Shown piece after piece: positions 61,500-64,000 of a DNA stretch of 64,000 nucleotides. The stretch is taken from positions 1-64,000 of the forward strand of contig NZ_RZRU01000001.1 in the NCBI RefSeq assembly GCF_003997495.1, given 5' to 3'. A program made the translations under genes and the position numbers. The stretch comes from Mesorhizobium sp. M7A.F.Ca.US.008.03.1.1. GTDB lineage: Bacteria > Pseudomonadota > Alphaproteobacteria > Rhizobiales > Rhizobiaceae. Position 1 is the first letter of the stretch, and each line of letters starts with the position of its first letter. The notes below the pieces were generated by a model, which saw nothing but the letters and a program-made list of their open reading frames with translations, was not told the DNA's origin and searched no databases.

Positions 61500-61650
61500 A
61501 GCTGCTTTGGCGGCATTGCCTGGATGATCCGGACGGCGAGATCGAGATCGGCGAGCCCGTCCGAAAGCGGCGTGCGCGGCTTCGCACCGGCATGGATGCA
61601 ATCGGCGAAATGCAGCCACTCGCGGCGAATCCAGCGCTGCCGAAGGTTGA
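61496..61650 (-). pseudogene. C-terminal fossil of a Gfo/Idh/MocA dehydrogenase
   Basis: On the minus strand the last ~45 codons before the stop at 61496 read RREWLHFADCIHAGAKPRTP followed by LSDGLADLDLAVRIIQAM. This matches the C-terminal end of Gfo/Idh/MocA-family sugar dehydrogenases. No N-terminal Rossmann part precedes it; the upstream frame contains unrelated, compositionally odd sequence. It is therefore a truncated remnant, not a small protein. Confidence 0.65.
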
Positions 61651-61857
61651 GAGGGACAATGTGGCGTCTGGGCGTCAAGCGCTTCAATGGCCAGGTGACG
61701 ACCAGAATTGCCGGTATTGCCTGATTGGACTTGGCCTGTTCGGCGGGGCCCGTGCGGTGTTCAATTTGCTTGGGCATTGATCTGTCAAGAAGGTCGGGCG
61801 ACCCAATTGTCGGATGCTGGCTGCTCCCGGTAACGGACAAGCCCCAATCTTCGCGAT
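61651..61857. other. Unassigned spacer between the Gfo/Idh fossil and the SDR gene
   Basis: I see no gene, RNA or clear repeat. The sequence is presumably the rest of the decayed locus plus the 3' flank of the next SDR gene. Confidence 0.4.
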
Positions 61858-62643
61858 CTACTTCACGCCGATGCCGGCGGTCAGGCCGCCATCGATCTTG
61901 TAGTCCGCGCCAGTGCAGAAGCCGGCCTTCGACGAACACAGGAAAGCGATGAGTTCCGCCACCTCCTCCGGCTCGCCGATGCGGCCGATAGGATGCGCTT
62001 CGCCGAAGCGCTTGTAGGCAGCCTCGACATCGGCATCCGTGCCGTTCTCGCCGCGCGCGGCCCTTTCCAGGATCGGAGTGCGGATCGAGCCCGGGCTGAC
62101 GGAATTGACCCGGATGCCGGAGCGCGCGTGGTCGAGGGCCAGGGCACGCGTCAGCGTGTGGATGGCGCCCTTGGTGGTGGCATAGGCGGCGACGTTTTGC
62201 TGGCAGGCAAAGCCCTGCACCGAAGCGACGTTGACGATGGCGCCGCCGCCCCTTCGGACCATTTCCGGGATACCGAAATGCGCTGTCAGATAGATCGACC
62301 CGACATTGACCGACATCGCCTTGTTCCAGGTCTCGAAATCGGTGCTGGTCACGGTTCCATACGGATGCACCGCCGCCGAATTGACGATGATGTCGAGGCC
62401 GCCGAACCGTTCCACGCCGACTGCTACCGCGTCGCGAACCTGATCGGGCACCGAGACGTCGGCGCCTATGACCAGCGCCCCGACTGCAGAACTTTCCAGT
62501 TCCGCTTTCAGCGCCGCGTTGGCCGCGCGGTCGATGCCGCAGGCGATGATCGCAGCGCCCCCTGCAGCGAGGCGTCTGGCGGTTGCGAGGCCAATCCCGG
62601 TCGTCCCCGTCACCAAGGCAACCTTGCCGTCGAAATCCTTCAT
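61858..62643 (-). CDS. Short-chain dehydrogenase/reductase
   Basis: The 261-residue SDR has VTGTTGIGLATARR, VNSAAVHPYG in place of the usual NNAG, a catalytic Ser in NVASVQGFA, YATTKGA (Tyr and Lys), and the C-terminal ADYKIDGGLTAG. It is divergent from mannonate dehydratase across a 98-bp promoter region, which fits a role in hexuronate or related polyol oxidation. An AAGGAG-like site precedes the ATG. Confidence 0.88.
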   Translation of the reverse strand: MKDFDGKVALVTGTTGIGLATARRLAAGGAAIIACGIDRAANAALKAELESSAVGALVIGADVSVPDQVRDAVAVGVERFGGLDIIVNSAAVHPYGTVTSTDFETWNKAMSVNVGSIYLTAHFGIPEMVRRGGGAIVNVASVQGFACQQNVAAYATTKGAIHTLTRALALDHARSGIRVNSVSPGSIRTPILERAARGENGTDADVEAAYKRFGEAHPIGRIGEPEEVAELIAFLCSSKAGFCTGADYKIDGGLTAGIGVK

Positions 62644-62693
62644 TGGGAAAACTCCTTCATTCGCTGTCTGAAACCGTTCCTAGTTTGACACCC

Positions 62694-62709
62694 ATTGTGG
62701 TCCAACAAT
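62694..62709. promoter_or_regulatory. Candidate GntR-type operator ATTGT-GGTCCA-ACAAT
   Basis: This perfect 5-bp-arm palindrome, with the core TGGTCCAACA, resembles FadR-subfamily GntR sites (TGGT-N3-ACCA). It lies in the 98-bp region between the divergent SDR and mannonate dehydratase genes. UxuR-type regulators of hexuronate genes belong to this subfamily. No such regulator gene is in the window. Confidence 0.5.
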
Positions 62710-62741
62710 AGGTTGCCGTTCTCTCGCAGAAGGAAGCGGCA

Positions 62742-63926
62742 ATGGAACAGTGCTGGCGCTGGTATGGACCGAACGACCCGGTAACGCTCGATCATGTCAG
62801 GCAGGCCGGTGCGACCGGCGTGGTGAGCGCCTTGCACGATATCTATGACGGGCGCGCCTGGCCGCTCGAGAGCATTCTGGAGCGCAAGCGTGTCATCGAG
62901 GCCGCCGGCCTGACATGGTCGGTGGTCGAGAGCATTCCGGTCCACAACTCCTTCAAGATCGGCGCGCCGGAACGCGAGCGCTACGCCGGCTATTATCGCG
63001 ACTCAATCCGCGCGCTGGCCAAGGCCGGCATTGCGACGGTCTGCTACAATTTCATGCCGGTGGTCGACTGGACCCGCACCGATCTCGCCTATCGGCTGCC
63101 GACGACGGGCTATGCACTGCGTTTCGACGCGATCGATTTCGCGGCCTACGACCTGTTCGTGCTGAAGCGCGTCAATGCCGAGGCCGGCTATACCGCCGCC
63201 CGGATCGCCGAGGCGGAAGCGCGGCTGAAGGAATTGAGCAGCGAAGCGATCGACAGGATCGAGCGCAACCTGATCGCCGGCCTGCCGGCGACCGAGCGCA
63301 GCTATGACAGGGACAGTTTTCGCGAGGCCCTGGCGGACTACGATGCGATCGGGCCGAAGCAATTGCGCGACAACCTTGCCTGGTTCCTGCGCGAGATCAT
63401 TCCGGTGGCCGAAGAGGAGGGGGTGCGCATGTGCATCCATCCCGACGACCCGCCCTTCTCGCTCTATGGCCTGCCACGCATCGTCTCGACCGCCGAGGAT
63501 GCGCGTTTCATCCTCGACGCCGTCGACAGCCCCGCCAATGGCCTGACGTTCTGCACCGGCTCTTATGGCACGCGCGCCGACAACGACATCGTCGCCATGG
63601 TCAAGGAGTTCGCTGGCCGCATCCATTTCGCCCATCTGCGCAACATCACCATCGAGGATGACGGCTCGTTCCATGAGGCAGAGCATCTCGAGGGCGGCAC
63701 CGACATGGCCCATGTCATCCTCGCTCTGATGCAGGAAGAGAAGCGGCGCCGGAAGGAGGGCCGCGCCGACTGGCGCATTCCGATGCGCCCAGACCATGGC
63801 CATCTGCTCGCCGACGACATCGGCAAGACCAGGATCAATCCCGGCTATTCGCTGATCGGCCGGTTGAAAGGCCTCGCGGAGCTGCGTGGCATCATGCGCG
63901 CCATCGAGCGGTTCGAGCTGGCTTGA
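62742..63926 (+). CDS. uxuA: Mannonate dehydratase
   Basis: The 394-residue protein matches UxuA in length and motifs: [66 protein letters not shown] and [14 protein letters not shown], which include the metal-binding His and Cys. It converts D-mannonate to 2-keto-3-deoxygluconate in hexuronate catabolism. AGAAGGAAG precedes the ATG. A stem-loop follows the stop. Confidence 0.96.
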   Translation: MEQCWRWYGPNDPVTLDHVRQAGATGVVSALHDIYDGRAWPLESILERKRVIEAAGLTWSVVESIPVHNSFKIGAPERERYAGYYRDSIRALAKAGIATVCYNFMPVVDWTRTDLAYRLPTTGYALRFDAIDFAAYDLFVLKRVNAEAGYTAARIAEAEARLKELSSEAIDRIERNLIAGLPATERSYDRDSFREALADYDAIGPKQLRDNLAWFLREIIPVAEEEGVRMCIHPDDPPFSLYGLPRIVSTAEDARFILDAVDSPANGLTFCTGSYGTRADNDIVAMVKEFAGRIHFAHLRNITIEDDGSFHEAEHLEGGTDMAHVILALMQEEKRRRKEGRADWRIPMRPDHGHLLADDIGKTRINPGYSLIGRLKGLAELRGIMRAIERFELA

Positions 63927-63932
63927 AGCCCT

Positions 63933-63955
63933 CCCGCCGGTCGGCTGGCGGGATT
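63933..63955 (+). terminator. Possible terminator after uxuA
   Basis: CCCGCC (63933-63938) and GGCGGG (63947-63952) pair around an 8-nt loop, followed by atttaca. The T-run is weak, so termination may be inefficient. The remaining bases to the window end show no gene. Confidence 0.45.
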
Positions 63956-64000
63956 TACAGGCGATCACGCGCGGTTGCGCTTCCGCTGTGACGTATACGA

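Overview
The window is GC-rich chromosomal DNA of an alphaproteobacterium in the Rhizobiales, most likely Mesorhizobium or a close relative. The evidence is a PdhS-type cell-cycle sensor kinase, a divergent flp/cpa Tad pilus locus with a CtrA box, a tRNA-His with the alphaproteobacterial G1:U72/A73 identity, an sRNA with three CCTCCTCCC loops (cuckoo/CcsR type), rhizobial-looking palindromic repeats, and many ABC sugar, polyamine and nucleoside operons. I see no transposase, integrase, CRISPR array, phage module or rRNA. Gene identities rest on motifs and recalled family features; no database search was run.

Layout. 0-2.8 kb: a glutamine-synthetase-family enzyme, a HAD hydrolase and a receiver-domain protein. 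3-6.3 kb: isocitrate lyase and a divergent ScfR/RamB-type regulator with four TGTAAA motifs between them. 6.5-11.9 kb: a DMT exporter and a Pot-type polyamine ABC operon with a strong terminator inside it after the binding-protein gene. 11.9-16.3 kb: an AsmA-like protein with 19-bp-spaced repeats upstream, acetoacetyl-CoA synthetase, and a candidate structured sRNA. 16.3-21.2 kb: a 1258-residue PdhS-like kinase, a phasin with a PhaR-like operator, the CCTCCTCCC sRNA and tRNA-His.

21.2-35 kb: decayed DNA next to the tRNA (an lhgO fossil and a frameshifted FAD oxidoreductase), then a sugar or polyol catabolic block. This block has a GatZ/KbaZ-like protein, PfkB kinase, HAD phosphatase, FGGY kinase, BtpA-family protein and DeoR regulator, with a divergent SDR and a complete four-gene carbohydrate ABC transporter. 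The apparent route is import, oxidation, two phosphorylations and aldol cleavage, but the usual catalytic GatY/KbaY aldolase is not present.

35-48.9 kb: the Tad pilus locus in two divergent arms. The minus arm carries flp pilin, cpaB, cpaC, a small lipoprotein, tadG, two tadE-like genes and cpaE, and runs by overlap into an L,D-transpeptidase and a coiled-coil membrane protein. The plus arm carries cpaF, tadB, tadC, tadD-like and cpaA. A perfect TTAA-N7-TTAA CtrA box lies upstream of the pilin.

49-59.6 kb: a BMP-type nucleoside ABC operon with two nucleoside hydrolases, then two DUF1185 paralogues, an enamidase-like amidohydrolase, a MarR regulator and an isochorismatase-family amidase. Together these suggest catabolism of an N-heterocycle or its nucleoside. 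59.8-64 kb: uronate-type sugar metabolism with an NAD-dependent epimerase/dehydratase, two SDRs, a fossil Gfo/Idh tail and mannonate dehydratase.

The best candidates for under-described biology are the N-heterocycle/nucleoside block, the GatZ-BtpA sugar pathway without KbaY, the L,D-transpeptidase built into the Tad operon, and the two non-coding RNAs.
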